The notes under the pieces are model-generated. The model saw only the letters and a program-made list of their open reading frames with translations, was not told the origin of the DNA and searched no databases. Source: Nocardioides halotolerans DSM 19273 (lineage in GTDB: Bacteria > Actinomycetota > Actinomycetes > Propionibacteriales > Nocardioidaceae). From it: a stretch of DNA of 64,000 nt. Shown piece after piece: positions 9,031 to 17,043 of this stretch (within the stretch, counting starts at the first letter, position 1; the number at the start of each line of letters is the position of its first letter). Made by a program: the position numbers and the translations under genes. The stretch is from assembly GCF_000422805.1 (NCBI RefSeq), contig NZ_AUGT01000022.1:62001-126000 (forward strand), given 5' to 3'.

Positions 9031-10198
9031 GGCCCCGGCCTCCAGGGATCCGGACGAGCTCGCCGACCCCGCGTCGTACGACGGGCTCGCGCTGCGCCGG
9101 CTCACCAAGCACTTCGGCGCCTTCCACGCGGTGCGCGAGCTCGACCTCGACGTGCCGCGCGGGTCGTTCTTCGCGCTGCTGGGGCCCTCCGGCTGCGGCA
9201 AGACCACGACGCTGCGCATGGCGGCCGGGCTGGAGACGCCCAGCTCGGGCACGATCACGCTGGCCGGCAAGGACATCACCTACGCCAAGCCCTACCAGCG
9301 CCCCGTCAACACCGTCTTCCAGAACTACGCGCTGTTCCCGCACCTCGACATCTACGAGAACGTCGCGTTCGGCCTGCGCCGCCGCAAGCAGAAGGACGTG
9401 GACGCCCAGGTGCGCGACATGCTCGAGTTGGTCGAGCTGAGCAGCCAGGCCCGCAAGAAGCCGACCCAGCTCTCGGGCGGGCAGCAGCAGCGCGTCGCGC
9501 TCGCCCGAGCGCTGATCAACAGCCCCGAGGTGCTGCTGCTCGACGAGCCGCTCGGCGCCCTCGACCTCAAGCTGCGCCGGTCGATGCAGATCGAGATCAA
9601 GCGGATCCAGACCGAGGTCGGCCGCACGTTCATCCACGTCACCCACGACCAGGAGGAGGCCATGACGATGGCCGACACGGTCGCGGTCATGAACGCCGGG
9701 GTGATCGAGCAGATGGGCGCCCCGGCCGAGCTCTACGAGAACCCCCGCTCGACGTTCGTCGCCAACTTCCTCGGGCAGTCCAACCTCATCGAGGGCACGG
9801 TGAAGAGCCGCGCGGCCGACGTCGTGACGGTCGACATGCACGGCGTCGACGTCTCCGTCCCGGCCAGCCGGGCGCACACCGACGGCGACCAGGGCTGGAT
9901 CGGCATCCGGCCCGAGAAGGTGCTGATCGGCGAGGTGGGGGAGGAGCTCGACGCGCCGGGCAACACGATCCCCGGCGGCGTCGTCAGCGACGTGAGCTTC
10001 GTCGGGGTCAGCACCCAGTACCTCGTCCGGATGCCGTGGGGCCAGGAGCTGCAGGTGTTCTCCCAGAACACCGGCCGGCACCGGCTCTTCGCCACGGGCG
10101 ACGAGGTCGAGCTCTCGTGGCGCCCCGAGTACGCCTTCCTCCTCGACGCCGCCCAGGACGCCTCGGCCGGCGCCCAGCGGATGGACGCGGATGGCTAG
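9014..10198 (+). CDS. potA: Polyamine ABC transporter ATP-binding protein (PotA-like)
   Basis: A 394-residue ABC ATPase with Walker A GPSGCGKTT (about residues 57-65), Q-loop FQNYALFPHLDI, signature [15 protein letters not shown], Walker [12 protein letters not shown] and the switch His in [11 protein letters not shown]. The C-terminal 140 residues form a TOBE-type regulatory domain (IGIRPEKV), as in PotA/MalK. It drives import through the two permeases that follow. The gene overlaps the upstream binding-protein gene by 17 bases and the downstream permease by 8. Confidence 0.95.
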   Translation: MSQVAEAPASRDPDELADPASYDGLALRRLTKHFGAFHAVRELDLDVPRGSFFALLGPSGCGKTTTLRMAAGLETPSSGTITLAGKDITYAKPYQRPVNTVFQNYALFPHLDIYENVAFGLRRRKQKDVDAQVRDMLELVELSSQARKKPTQLSGGQQQRVALARALINSPEVLLLDEPLGALDLKLRRSMQIEIKRIQTEVGRTFIHVTHDQEEAMTMADTVAVMNAGVIEQMGAPAELYENPRSTFVANFLGQSNLIEGTVKSRAADVVTVDMHGVDVSVPASRAHTDGDQGWIGIRPEKVLIGEVGEELDAPGNTIPGGVVSDVSFVGVSTQYLVRMPWGQELQVFSQNTGRHRLFATGDEVELSWRPEYAFLLDAAQDASAGAQRMDADG

Positions 10199-11096
10199 CG
10201 CCGCGGGCGCCGCGCCGCTGGCCGACGTCGACACGTCCACGGTCTCGGGGCGCAAGCGCGGCCGGACCGGCTACCTGCTGCTGCTCCCGGCGGCGGTGTG
10301 GCTCGGGATCTTCTTCGTCGTCCCGTTCTACTCGCTGGTCGCGACCAGCCTGTTCGACCCGAGCGGCTCCGACTCCCGCGGCTACGACATGACCTACCAC
10401 GTCGCCAACTACTGGCACGTGTTCCAGGACTACCGCGGGCCGCTGCTCCGCTCGCTCTGGTACGGCGCCCTCGCCACGGCGTTCTGCCTCCTCCTCGGCT
10501 ACGTGCTCGCCTACGCGATCGCCTTCAAGGCCGGCCGCTGGAAGAACCTCATGCTGGTGCTGGTCATCGCGCCGTTCTTCACGAGCTTCCTGGTGCGCAC
10601 GCTGTCGTGGAAGCTGATCCTGGCCGACGACGGGTTCGTGGTGAACACGCTGCAGGCGGTGCACGTCCTCGGCTCCGACGGGCGGCTGCTGGCCACGCCG
10701 GTCGCCGTCGTCGCGGGGCTGACCTACAACTTCCTGCCGTTCATGGTGCTGCCGCTCTTCGCGAGCATCGACAAGATCGACCACCGGCTGATCGAGGCCG
10801 CCGGCGACCTCTACGCCAACCCGATCACCGGGTTCTTCAAGGTGACCTGGCCGCTCTCGCTGCCCGGCGTGGTGTCCGGCACGCTGCTGACCTTCATCCC
10901 CGCTGCCGGTGACTACATCAACGCCCAGCTGCTCGGCTCGCCCAACCAGCGGATGGTCGGGTCGGTCATCCAGAGCCTGTTCACCGACGCCAACAACTAC
11001 CCGGCGGCCGGGGCGCTCTCGATGATCCTGATGATCATCATCGTCGCGATGGTGCTCTTCTACGTCCGCAGGGCCGGCACGGAGGAGCTCCTCTGA
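10191..11096 (+). CDS. potB: Polyamine ABC transporter permease (PotB-like)
   Basis: A 301-residue inner-membrane protein with about six transmembrane helices. The first is GYLLLLPAAVWLGIFFVVPF, and the EAA cytoplasmic loop is IEAAGDLYANPITGFFKVTWPLSLPG, which couples to the ATPase. The MLVLVIAPFFTSFLVRTLSW segment is diagnostic of PotB-class permeases. The ATG at 10191 overlaps the ATPase stop by 8 bases and the stop overlaps potC by one base (TGATG), so the four genes form one operon. Confidence 0.94.
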   Translation: MASAAGAAPLADVDTSTVSGRKRGRTGYLLLLPAAVWLGIFFVVPFYSLVATSLFDPSGSDSRGYDMTYHVANYWHVFQDYRGPLLRSLWYGALATAFCLLLGYVLAYAIAFKAGRWKNLMLVLVIAPFFTSFLVRTLSWKLILADDGFVVNTLQAVHVLGSDGRLLATPVAVVAGLTYNFLPFMVLPLFASIDKIDHRLIEAAGDLYANPITGFFKVTWPLSLPGVVSGTLLTFIPAAGDYINAQLLGSPNQRMVGSVIQSLFTDANNYPAAGALSMILMIIIVAMVLFYVRRAGTEELL

Positions 11097-11893
11097 TGGC
11101 GTGGCTCCGCAAGCACCTCGTCCTGATCCTCGGGCTCCTGGTCCTCGTCTACACGTTCATCCCGATCTTCGTGGTCGTGCTGATGAGCTTCAACGACCCG
11201 GCCAGCCGCCTGATCTACCGCTTCGACGGCTTCACGCTGCACAACTGGGCCAACATCTGCGAGGACCCCGACATGTGCTCCGCGCTCGGCCGCAGCGTCG
11301 AGATCGGGCTGCTCTCGACGGCAGGCGCGACGGTGCTCGGCACACTGGCGGCGTTCGCGCTCGTCCGGCACGAGTTCAAGGGCCGGTCGACGGCGAACCT
11401 GCTGATCTTCCTGCCGATGGCCGCACCCGAGATCGTGCTCGGCTCCTCGTTGCTCGCGCTGTTCGTCGGCGCCGGCTTCGCGGGGCAGCTCGGCTTCTGG
11501 ACGATCCTGATCGCCCACATCATGTTCTGCCTGTCCTTCGTGGTCGTCACGGTCCGCTCGCGGCTCGCGGGCATGAGCGACACGCTCGAGCAGGCGGCGA
11601 TGGATCTCTACGCCACACCGAGACAGACGTTCTGGCGGGTCACGTTCCCGCTGGTCTTCCCGGGCATCCTGGGTGCCGCGCTGCTGAGCTTCTCGCTGTC
11701 CTTCGACGACTTCATCGTCACCAACCTCAACGCGGGTCAGACCACGACGTTCCCGATGTACGTCTGGGGCGTCGCCCAGCGCGGTGTGCCGATGCAGGTC
11801 AACGTGGTCGGCACGCTGATGTTCCTGGTGTCGATCGTCATCGTCGTCGGCAGCGAGCTGAACTCCAGGCGGCGAGCCCGCGCCCTGGTGTGA
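11096..11893 (+). CDS. potC: Polyamine ABC transporter permease (PotC-like)
   Basis: A 265-residue permease with about six helices. PotC-class motifs are visible: IPIFVVVLMSFNDP after the first helix, LLIFLPMAAPEIVLGSSLLAL, and the EAA loop LEQAAMDLYATPRQTFWRV. It is the last gene of the potD-A-B-C operon and converges on the gene for a sensor-kinase-like protein 16 bp away. A GC-rich inverted repeat (11899-11922) may stop transcription. Confidence 0.94.
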   Translation: MAWLRKHLVLILGLLVLVYTFIPIFVVVLMSFNDPASRLIYRFDGFTLHNWANICEDPDMCSALGRSVEIGLLSTAGATVLGTLAAFALVRHEFKGRSTANLLIFLPMAAPEIVLGSSLLALFVGAGFAGQLGFWTILIAHIMFCLSFVVVTVRSRLAGMSDTLEQAAMDLYATPRQTFWRVTFPLVFPGILGAALLSFSLSFDDFIVTNLNAGQTTTFPMYVWGVAQRGVPMQVNVVGTLMFLVSIVIVVGSELNSRRRARALV

Positions 11894-11898
11894 TGCGC

Positions 11899-11922
11899 GC
11901 CGACGTCGCTCACGGCGTCGGC
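11899..11922. terminator. Possible bidirectional terminator hairpin
   Basis: GCCGACG (11899-11905) pairs with CGTCGGC (11916-11922) around a 10-base loop just after the potC stop. It overlaps the last codons of the convergent kinase-like gene. There is no T-run, so factor-independent termination is uncertain. Confidence 0.35.
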
Positions 11923-12581
11923 ACCGGGAACGGCGACACCGAGGTGGCGCGGGGGAGCGTGAACGTCAATGCGCCACCCGCGTCGTGGACGGTCACGCCG
12001 GAGTGGGCCTGCACCAGGGTCCTGACGATCGACAGCTCGTAGCCGTCCCGCGGGCCGGCGTCCGCGACGCGCACCGCCACGAAGCCGGGCCGGCCCGACA
12101 CGTGGACGGAGACCGGGAGGCTGCTGCGACGCTGCACGCTGCGCAGCAGGTTGGCGCAGATCTGCTGGACCCGCAGTGCGTCGGCGCGCACCCGGAGGCC
12201 CTTCTCGCCCACGATCCGGAAGGCGATGTGCGGGAAGCACTCCGTGCAGTCGCGCAGCTCCTGGTCGAGGTCGAGGTCCTCGAAGACCATCGGGATAGCG
12301 CTCGGGTGCGAGGCGGTGACCACGGCCAGGTCCTCGACCAGCAGCGTGACCCGGCGCGCGAGGACCCTCGAGTGGGTGTGCATGCGCTCGGTCATCTCCT
12401 GCGGCATCGGCGGGCCGGCGAGCGCGTCGAACAGCGCCTCCAGCCCGAGCAGCGGCGCCCGCATCTCGTCGCGGACCTCCGCGACCACCTCGGTCCGCGC
12501 GTGGCTCGACCAGCGCGGGCCGGCAGGTCCCCAGGACGTCGCCTCCGCCGGGTCCTCACGGCACTCTGCCCACACCTCCAT
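11910..12581 (-). CDS. Sensor-histidine-kinase-like protein with degenerate H-box
   Basis: A 223-residue soluble protein starting at ATG 12581, chosen because GGAGG sits 7 bases upstream (a start 60 bp further up lacks this). It aligns by eye with HisKA plus HATPase modules but every catalytic motif is altered: the H-box S-H-E-L-R-T-P-L is R-D-E-M-R-A-P-L (residues 37-44), so the phospho-accepting His is Asp38; the N-box region reads NLLRSVQRR, lacking the second Asn; the G-boxes read DAGPRDG and YELSIVRTLVQAHSG. It has no membrane segment and no neighbouring response regulator. It may be a pseudokinase or scaffold; function unknown. Confidence 0.65.
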   Translation of the reverse strand: MEVWAECREDPAEATSWGPAGPRWSSHARTEVVAEVRDEMRAPLLGLEALFDALAGPPMPQEMTERMHTHSRVLARRVTLLVEDLAVVTASHPSAIPMVFEDLDLDQELRDCTECFPHIAFRIVGEKGLRVRADALRVQQICANLLRSVQRRSSLPVSVHVSGRPGFVAVRVADAGPRDGYELSIVRTLVQAHSGVTVHDAGGALTFTLPRATSVSPFPVPTP

Positions 12582-13022
12582 GTCGGCCCTCCTCGCTCGG
12601 TCCTGTGTGACGACGCCCAAGGCAAGCGGGGTCGAGGCCACGACGAGAGCACTGTTACCAGCACGGGCAGCCGGCGTGCGTGAGTCGGAGGACGTCTGTC
12701 ACCTGCTCACCCGTCGGGGGTGGAGCCCCGAGGGTCGGCAGTTACCCCACTGTTGCCCCGGATCCGGGCCGTTGGCCGTCCTGCCTGGTCAGACCCCCTT
12801 TCCGAGCCCGAGGAGGCCCACCCCAGGCCGCATCGGTCACCCTCCTGGGCTACGTGGGCCCACCCTCACGGGCGGGGTGCGGGGACCGTTGGGCCCGCGT
12901 TCACCCACGGCAGGTCTTCGGGTCGGTAACAACGCCGACCTGTGCCTCGCGGAGTCGCTTCCATAGCGGTCGGCACCCCGCCAGCTGACCAGGCTCCCTC
13001 ACGAGAAACGGCCGCCCACAGC
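12582..13022. other. 441-bp non-coding stretch upstream of the SipW-type operon
   Basis: No convincing gene. It presumably carries the divergent promoters for the kinase-like gene and the operon that follows. It contains GGTCGG (12922-12927) paired with CCGACC (12936-12941), about 80 bp before the first small gene. No recognised riboswitch consensus was found. Confidence 0.5.
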
Positions 13023-13172
13023 ATGAACGCCAGCGCTCCCCCCGGACCTCGACCTCGTCGATCCGGGAGCTGGCTCGTCCTCCTCCCAGTCTGGACGATC
13101 GTGCTGGGGGCGGCCGCCCTCGTCGCCAGCGGCGTCGGTGCCCGGCTGCCGAGCCAGGAGCGGGACGCGTGA
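13023..13172 (+). CDS. Small single-span membrane protein of the SipW-type operon
   Basis: A 49-residue protein: a Pro/Arg-rich N-terminus (PPGPRPRRSG), one predicted transmembrane helix (WLVLLPVWTIVLGAAALVA) and a short polar tail. I do not recognise a family. Its reality is supported by position: the stop codon overlaps the GTG start of the next gene by 4 bases (GTGA), as at the next two junctions. The Shine-Dalgarno is weak and an in-frame start 81 bp upstream is possible. It may be a membrane partner of the signal peptidase encoded in the same operon; this is inference. Confidence 0.55.
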   Translation: MNASAPPGPRPRRSGSWLVLLPVWTIVLGAAALVASGVGARLPSQERDA

Positions 13173-13762
13173 GGCGGCGCCACGTCCGCCACGACCGGGC
13201 GCTCCTCGCCGCGGTGGCGCTGCTCGGCGTGCTCTGCGTGGTCGTGCTCTGGTCACGACCCGCACCGGCCCAGCCGGGTGGAGGCGAGGTCGACGGGTTC
13301 GTGCTCAGCACCAACCGCGTGCACTGGACCCCGTCGCTCACCGAGGCGCTGACCGGCCCGGGGGTGGTGTACGTGCGCAACGACGGCGTCCGCTCACGCC
13401 GCATGCAGGTCTCGCTGGTCCTCCGCGGGCGGGACTCCTCTGACGACTCCTGGGGTGTGGTCTCGACCCAGCCGGAGGTCGAGGACCTGCCGCTTCGCGA
13501 GCTGGCGCTGCGCCCCGGTGACGTGCGCCGTCTCGAGCTCGGAGCCACCGTCGACGCCCTGAGCAAGACCGCCACGGTGCGGGAGCTGCGCGTCGACGTC
13601 GACGTGCGCCCTGCCGGCACCGGGGAGGGCCTCGTGAGCGCGTCCGGGCCGACGATCTCCTCCGAGGTCCGCTCGCGGCTCGGGACGGCGACCGTCGGTG
13701 GGCTGTGGGCGTTCCTCGGGCTGGGCGTCGTACGCCGCCGCCGGGTGGAGCAGCTCGCATGA
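13169..13762 (+). CDS. Secreted or membrane-anchored hypothetical protein, SipW-type operon
   Basis: A 197-residue protein starting at GTG, overlapping the previous stop. Residues 11-32 form a signal/anchor helix (LLAAVALLGVLCVVVLW). The middle (FVLSTNRVHWTP, VYVRNDG, VSLVLRG) looks like a beta-sandwich domain of the kind encoded beside actinobacterial SipW-type peptidases, where 'xYVRN' strands recur. The end has a second hydrophobic stretch (VGGLWAFLGLGVV) followed by four Arg, consistent with a membrane anchor; no LPXTG sorting motif is present. It overlaps the next gene by 4 bases. A structural or surface role is plausible but not shown. Confidence 0.7.
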   Translation: MRRRHVRHDRALLAAVALLGVLCVVVLWSRPAPAQPGGGEVDGFVLSTNRVHWTPSLTEALTGPGVVYVRNDGVRSRRMQVSLVLRGRDSSDDSWGVVSTQPEVEDLPLRELALRPGDVRRLELGATVDALSKTATVRELRVDVDVRPAGTGEGLVSASGPTISSEVRSRLGTATVGGLWAFLGLGVVRRRRVEQLA

Positions 13763-13938
13763 CCTGCCGGCACCGCGCCGCGAGCCGAGCCCGCTCGGGC
13801 CGTCTGTGGGACGGCGTCCGCGCCGTGCTCGCCCTCGGCATCGTGCTCGGGCTGGCACCCACCGGCACGATGGCGTCCTGGCACGGCACGTCCGAGCCCA
13901 CCCCTCACCCGTCCGCCCCCGCCGAGGCGCGCCCGTGA
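13759..13938 (+). CDS. Tiny protein carrying only a SipW-type signal-like segment
   Basis: A 59-residue protein. Its centre (VRAVLALGIVLGLAPTGTMA, then SWHGTSE) resembles the alternate signal peptide of SipW-dependent proteins, whose usual pattern is a hydrophobic core, then a TGT-[FY]-A-x-W-[ST]-D motif. Unlike TasA/camelysin-type substrates (about 200 residues) it has only about 20 residues after this, rich in Pro/Ala. The ATG overlaps the upstream stop (ATGA) and its stop overlaps the peptidase GTG (GTGA), so it is embedded in the operon. It is either a truncated substrate or a short secreted peptide. Confidence 0.55.
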   Translation: MTCRHRAASRARSGRLWDGVRAVLALGIVLGLAPTGTMASWHGTSEPTPHPSAPAEARP

Positions 13939-14522
13939 CCCCACGTCGCCTCGCGCGCGAGGTCGTCCTCAACGCGGCCGCCTCGCTCGGTGCGCTGTGC
14001 ATCGTCGTCGCCGCGGCCAGCTGGGTCTTCGGCGCCACGCTCCTGGTCTTCCACTCCGGCTCGATGTCGCCCTCGATCAGGAGCGGCGCGCTGGGTGTCG
14101 CGGTCGAGCGTCCGGTCTCGGCCCTCGAGGCGGGCGACGTCGTCAGCGTGGTCGGCGAGGACGGCGTGCGGGTGACCCACCGGGTCGTCTCGGTCCGCGA
14201 CCGCGGCCTGCTGCTGAGGGGCGACGCCAACCCGGAGCCGGACCCCCAGACCTATGCCGTGGAGCAGGCCGACGTCGTCGTCGCGTCGGTGCCGCACGTC
14301 GGTCGGGTCCTCGACGAGGCCTCCCACGGGTGGTGGCTGCTGGCCGAGGGAGCACTGGCCGGCACCGCGGTGGGCCTCACCCTGCGGCCGCAGCGGCGTG
14401 GCCGGCGCGAGCGGGTCCGGGACCGGCGCGTGGGAGCCGTCGCGACCGGCCTCGCGCTCGCGCTCGTGGCGAGCGCACCGCTCGTGCGCACCATGGCTGC
14501 GCTGAGCGACACGGCGCGCTGA
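13935..14522 (+). CDS. sipW: SipW/ER-type signal peptidase I
   Basis: A 195-residue membrane peptidase. An N-terminal helix (NAAASLGALCIVVAAASWVFG) precedes the catalytic motif SGSMSPS with Ser43. The second conserved box reads VRVTHRVVSV, with His82 in place of the Lys of ordinary bacterial signal peptidases, which defines the SipW/eukaryotic-type subclass. LLRGDANPEPDP matches the following conserved box. A C-terminal helix (ATGLALALVASAPLV) ends in TMAALSDTAR, which resembles the SipW substrate motif itself. Family enzymes mature TasA/camelysin-like surface proteins. No full-length substrate lies in the window. Confidence 0.85.
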   Translation: MTPRRLAREVVLNAAASLGALCIVVAAASWVFGATLLVFHSGSMSPSIRSGALGVAVERPVSALEAGDVVSVVGEDGVRVTHRVVSVRDRGLLLRGDANPEPDPQTYAVEQADVVVASVPHVGRVLDEASHGWWLLAEGALAGTAVGLTLRPQRRGRRERVRDRRVGAVATGLALALVASAPLVRTMAALSDTAR

Positions 14523-14538
14523 CCGGCCGCGCTCCGGC

Positions 14539-15921
14539 CTAGAGGAGCGAGCCGGCCTTGTCGAGCACGACGCGGAGGATCTGCTCCATCTCGTCGAAGT
14601 GCTCCTGGGTGCAGTTGAGCGGCGGGGAGAGCTGGACGACGGGGTCGCCACGGTCGTCGGCGCGGCAGTAGAGGCCCTCGGCGTAGAGCTGCTTGGACAC
14701 GAAGCCGAACAGCAGGCGCTCGCACTCCTCGGCGGTGAAGGTCTCCTTGGTCGCCTTGTCCTTCACCAGCTCGATGCCGTAGAAGAACCCGTCGCCGCGG
14801 ACGTCACCGACGATCGGGAGGTCCTTGAGCCGCTCGAGGGTGGCGCGGAACGCCGCCTCGTTGTCCTTCACGTTGTCGAGGACGTGCTCGTTCTCGAAGG
14901 CGTCGAGGTTCGCCATCGCGACCGCGGTGGAGACCGGGTGGCCGCCGAAGGTGTAGCCGTGGGCGAACATCGCGCCGGGCTCCTGGAACGGCTCCATCAG
15001 CCGGTCGCTGGCGATCATCGCGCCGAGCGGCGCGTAGCCGGAGGTGATGCCCTTGGCGCAGGTGATCATGTCGGGCTCGTAGCCGTAGCGCTCGCAGCCG
15101 AACATGTGCCCGAGCCGGCCGAAGGCGCAGATGACCTCGTCGGAGACCAGCAGCACGTCATACTCGTCGCAGATCTCGCGGACCCGCTGGAAGTAGCCGG
15201 GCGGGGGCGGGAAGCAGCCGCCGGCGTTCTGGACCGGCTCGAGGAAGACGGCTGCGACCGTCTCGGGGCCCTCGTTCTCGATCTGGACGGCGATCTGGTC
15301 GGCGGCCCAGCGGCCGAACTCCTCGAGGCTGAAGCCGGGGGGCGACCCGTGCTCCTCGGCGCGGTAGTAGTTGGTGTTGGGCACGCGGAACGTCGAGGGG
15401 ACCAGCGGCTCGAACTGCTGCTTGAGGCCCGGCAGGCCGGTGATCGACAGCGCGCCCTGGGTGGTGCCGTGGTAGGCGATGGTGCGCGAGAGCACCTTGT
15501 GCTTCATCGGCTTGCCGGTGAGCTTGAAGTAGTTCTTGGCGAGCTTCCACGCGGTCTCGACGGCCTCGCCGCCGCCGCTGGTGAAGAACACGCGGTTGAG
15601 GTTGCCCGGCGCGTAGCCCGCGACCCGGGCGGCGAGCTCGATGGCGTTGGGGTGGGCGTAGGACCACAGCGGCATGAAGGCCAGCTGCTCGGCCTGCTTG
15701 GCCGCGGCCTCGGCCAGGTCGGCGCGACCGTGGCCGAGCTGGCTCACGAAGAGGCCCGCCAGCGCGTCGAGGTACTTCTTGCCGTTGGCGTCCCAGATGT
15801 AGGCGCCCTCGCCGCGCACGATGACCGGCACGTCGTTGTCCTGGTAGGAGCCGTGGCGGGTGAAGTGCATCCAGAGGTGGTCCTTGGCGGCCTGCTGGAG
15901 CTGAGCGGGATCGAGTGCCAT
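14539..15921 (-). CDS. Class III aminotransferase (putrescine/GABA-type)
   Basis: A 460-residue PLP enzyme beginning MALDPAQLQQ at ATG 15921. Class III features include FFTSGGGEAVETAWKLA (phosphate site), SRTIAYHGTTQGALS, LVSDEVICAFGRLG (cofactor Asp) and TCAKGITSGYAPLGA, which contains the Schiff-base Lys. The closest families are putrescine-pyruvate (SpuC-like) and omega-amino acid aminotransferases; the exact amine is inferred from context. It is divergent from agmatinase, so its likely role is deamination of putrescine to 4-aminobutanal (1-pyrroline). Longer upstream frames run antisense to agmatinase and are not real. Confidence 0.9.
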   Translation of the reverse strand: MALDPAQLQQAAKDHLWMHFTRHGSYQDNDVPVIVRGEGAYIWDANGKKYLDALAGLFVSQLGHGRADLAEAAAKQAEQLAFMPLWSYAHPNAIELAARVAGYAPGNLNRVFFTSGGGEAVETAWKLAKNYFKLTGKPMKHKVLSRTIAYHGTTQGALSITGLPGLKQQFEPLVPSTFRVPNTNYYRAEEHGSPPGFSLEEFGRWAADQIAVQIENEGPETVAAVFLEPVQNAGGCFPPPPGYFQRVREICDEYDVLLVSDEVICAFGRLGHMFGCERYGYEPDMITCAKGITSGYAPLGAMIASDRLMEPFQEPGAMFAHGYTFGGHPVSTAVAMANLDAFENEHVLDNVKDNEAAFRATLERLKDLPIVGDVRGDGFFYGIELVKDKATKETFTAEECERLLFGFVSKQLYAEGLYCRADDRGDPVVQLSPPLNCTQEHFDEMEQILRVVLDKAGSLL

Positions 15922-16038
15922 GCGCCCATGATGCTCCGACGTACGCCGAAACTCCACATCGAAACGACGGATTTCGTCGCTGATGGCTGGATCTGCGACG
16001 GAATCAGACGAACGGGCCGGGGATGGTAGACCTAGGCC
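15922..16038. promoter_or_regulatory. Divergent control region with two related inverted motifs
   Basis: A 117-bp spacer between the aminotransferase and agmatinase starts. It has CGACGGATTTCGTCG (15965-15979, arms CGACG/CGTCG) and, 16 bases on, GCGACGGAATC (15995-16005). TTTCGTCGC (15972-15980) and GCGACGGAA (15995-16003) form an inverted pair with one mismatch. The GATTYCGT core recurs at 7716 and 18693, suggesting a shared regulator. Confidence 0.5.
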
Positions 16039-17043
16039 ATGACTCGGTACGGCGCGCAGTTCGGCCCCGACATCACCTTCCTGGGCGTCGACCCCGTGGA
16101 CCTCGAGGACACCGGCGCGCTGGCCGCGGCCGACGTCGTGGTGGTCGGGGCACCGTGGGACGGCGGCACCTCGCACCGGCCGGGCACCCGCTTCGGGCCG
16201 CAGGCGATCCGGCAGACCGACTACCTGCCGCACGACGGGTCGCGGCCGCACCTCGCGCTGCGGGTCGACGCGCTGCAGGACCTGCGCGTGGTCGATGCCG
16301 GCGACGTCGAGATGCCGCCGGGGGAGCAGGAACGCTCGCGGCTGGCGCTCGAGGAGGCGGTCTACGCCGTCGCCAGCGCCGGCAGCATCCCCTTGGTGCT
16401 CGGCGGCGACCACTCGATCACGTTGCCGGACGCGACCGGCGTGGCCCGGCACCTCGGCTTCGGCAAGGTGTCGATGATCCACTTCGACGCGCACGCCGAC
16501 ACCGGCGACATCGAGTTCGGGTCGCTCTACGGCCACGGCCAGCCGATGCGCCGGCTGATCGAGTCGGGTGCGCTGCGCGGCGACCGGTTCCTGCAGCTGG
16601 GGCTGCGCGGCTACTGGCCCGGGCCGGAGACCCTCGGCTGGATGGCCGAGCAGGACATGCGCTCCTTCGAGATGACCGAGATCGTGTCGCGCGGGCTGAC
16701 GGCGTGCCTCGACGAGGCGTTCGAGATCGCGCTCGACGAGTGCGACGCGGTGTTCCTCTCGGTCGACATCGACGTGTGCGACCCCGGCCACGCGCCGGGG
16801 ACCGGCACGCCCGAGCCCGGTGGCCTCTCGAGCCGCGACCTGCTCGACGCCGTGCGCCGGATCTGCCGCGAGCTGCCGGTCGCCGGCATCGACGTCGTCG
16901 AGGTCTCGCCGCCCTACGACCACGCGGAGATCACGGCGTTCCTCGCCAACCGGGTCTGCCTGGAGGCGCTGTCGGGGCTCGCGGCGGCGAAGGTCGGCAT
17001 CAGCCACGACCCGGCCGGCCCGCTGCTCGAGGGCCGCCAGTAG
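16039..17043 (+). CDS. speB: Agmatinase (ureohydrolase family)
   Basis: A 334-residue ureohydrolase with the complete binuclear manganese site: GGDHS (His125), HFDAHAD (Asp150, His152, Asp154) and SVDIDVCDPGHAPGTG (Asp243, Asp245). PWDGGTSHRPGTRFGPQAIR near residue 40-58 is typical of agmatinases. It is predicted to hydrolyse agmatine to putrescine and urea; guanidinobutyrase or another guanidino hydrolase cannot be excluded from sequence alone. Its TAG stop overlaps the GTG of the amidohydrolase gene within a tandem 12-bp repeat. Confidence 0.9.
   Translation: MTRYGAQFGPDITFLGVDPVDLEDTGALAAADVVVVGAPWDGGTSHRPGTRFGPQAIRQTDYLPHDGSRPHLALRVDALQDLRVVDAGDVEMPPGEQERSRLALEEAVYAVASAGSIPLVLGGDHSITLPDATGVARHLGFGKVSMIHFDAHADTGDIEFGSLYGHGQPMRRLIESGALRGDRFLQLGLRGYWPGPETLGWMAEQDMRSFEMTEIVSRGLTACLDEAFEIALDECDAVFLSVDIDVCDPGHAPGTGTPEPGGLSSRDLLDAVRRICRELPVAGIDVVEVSPPYDHAEITAFLANRVCLEALSGLAAAKVGISHDPAGPLLEGRQ

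Noticed and set aside
12582..13022. Possible riboswitch or short gene upstream of the SipW-type operon
   Set aside because: Several short frames exist but none has codon bias or a ribosome site, and no known riboswitch core was recognisable.
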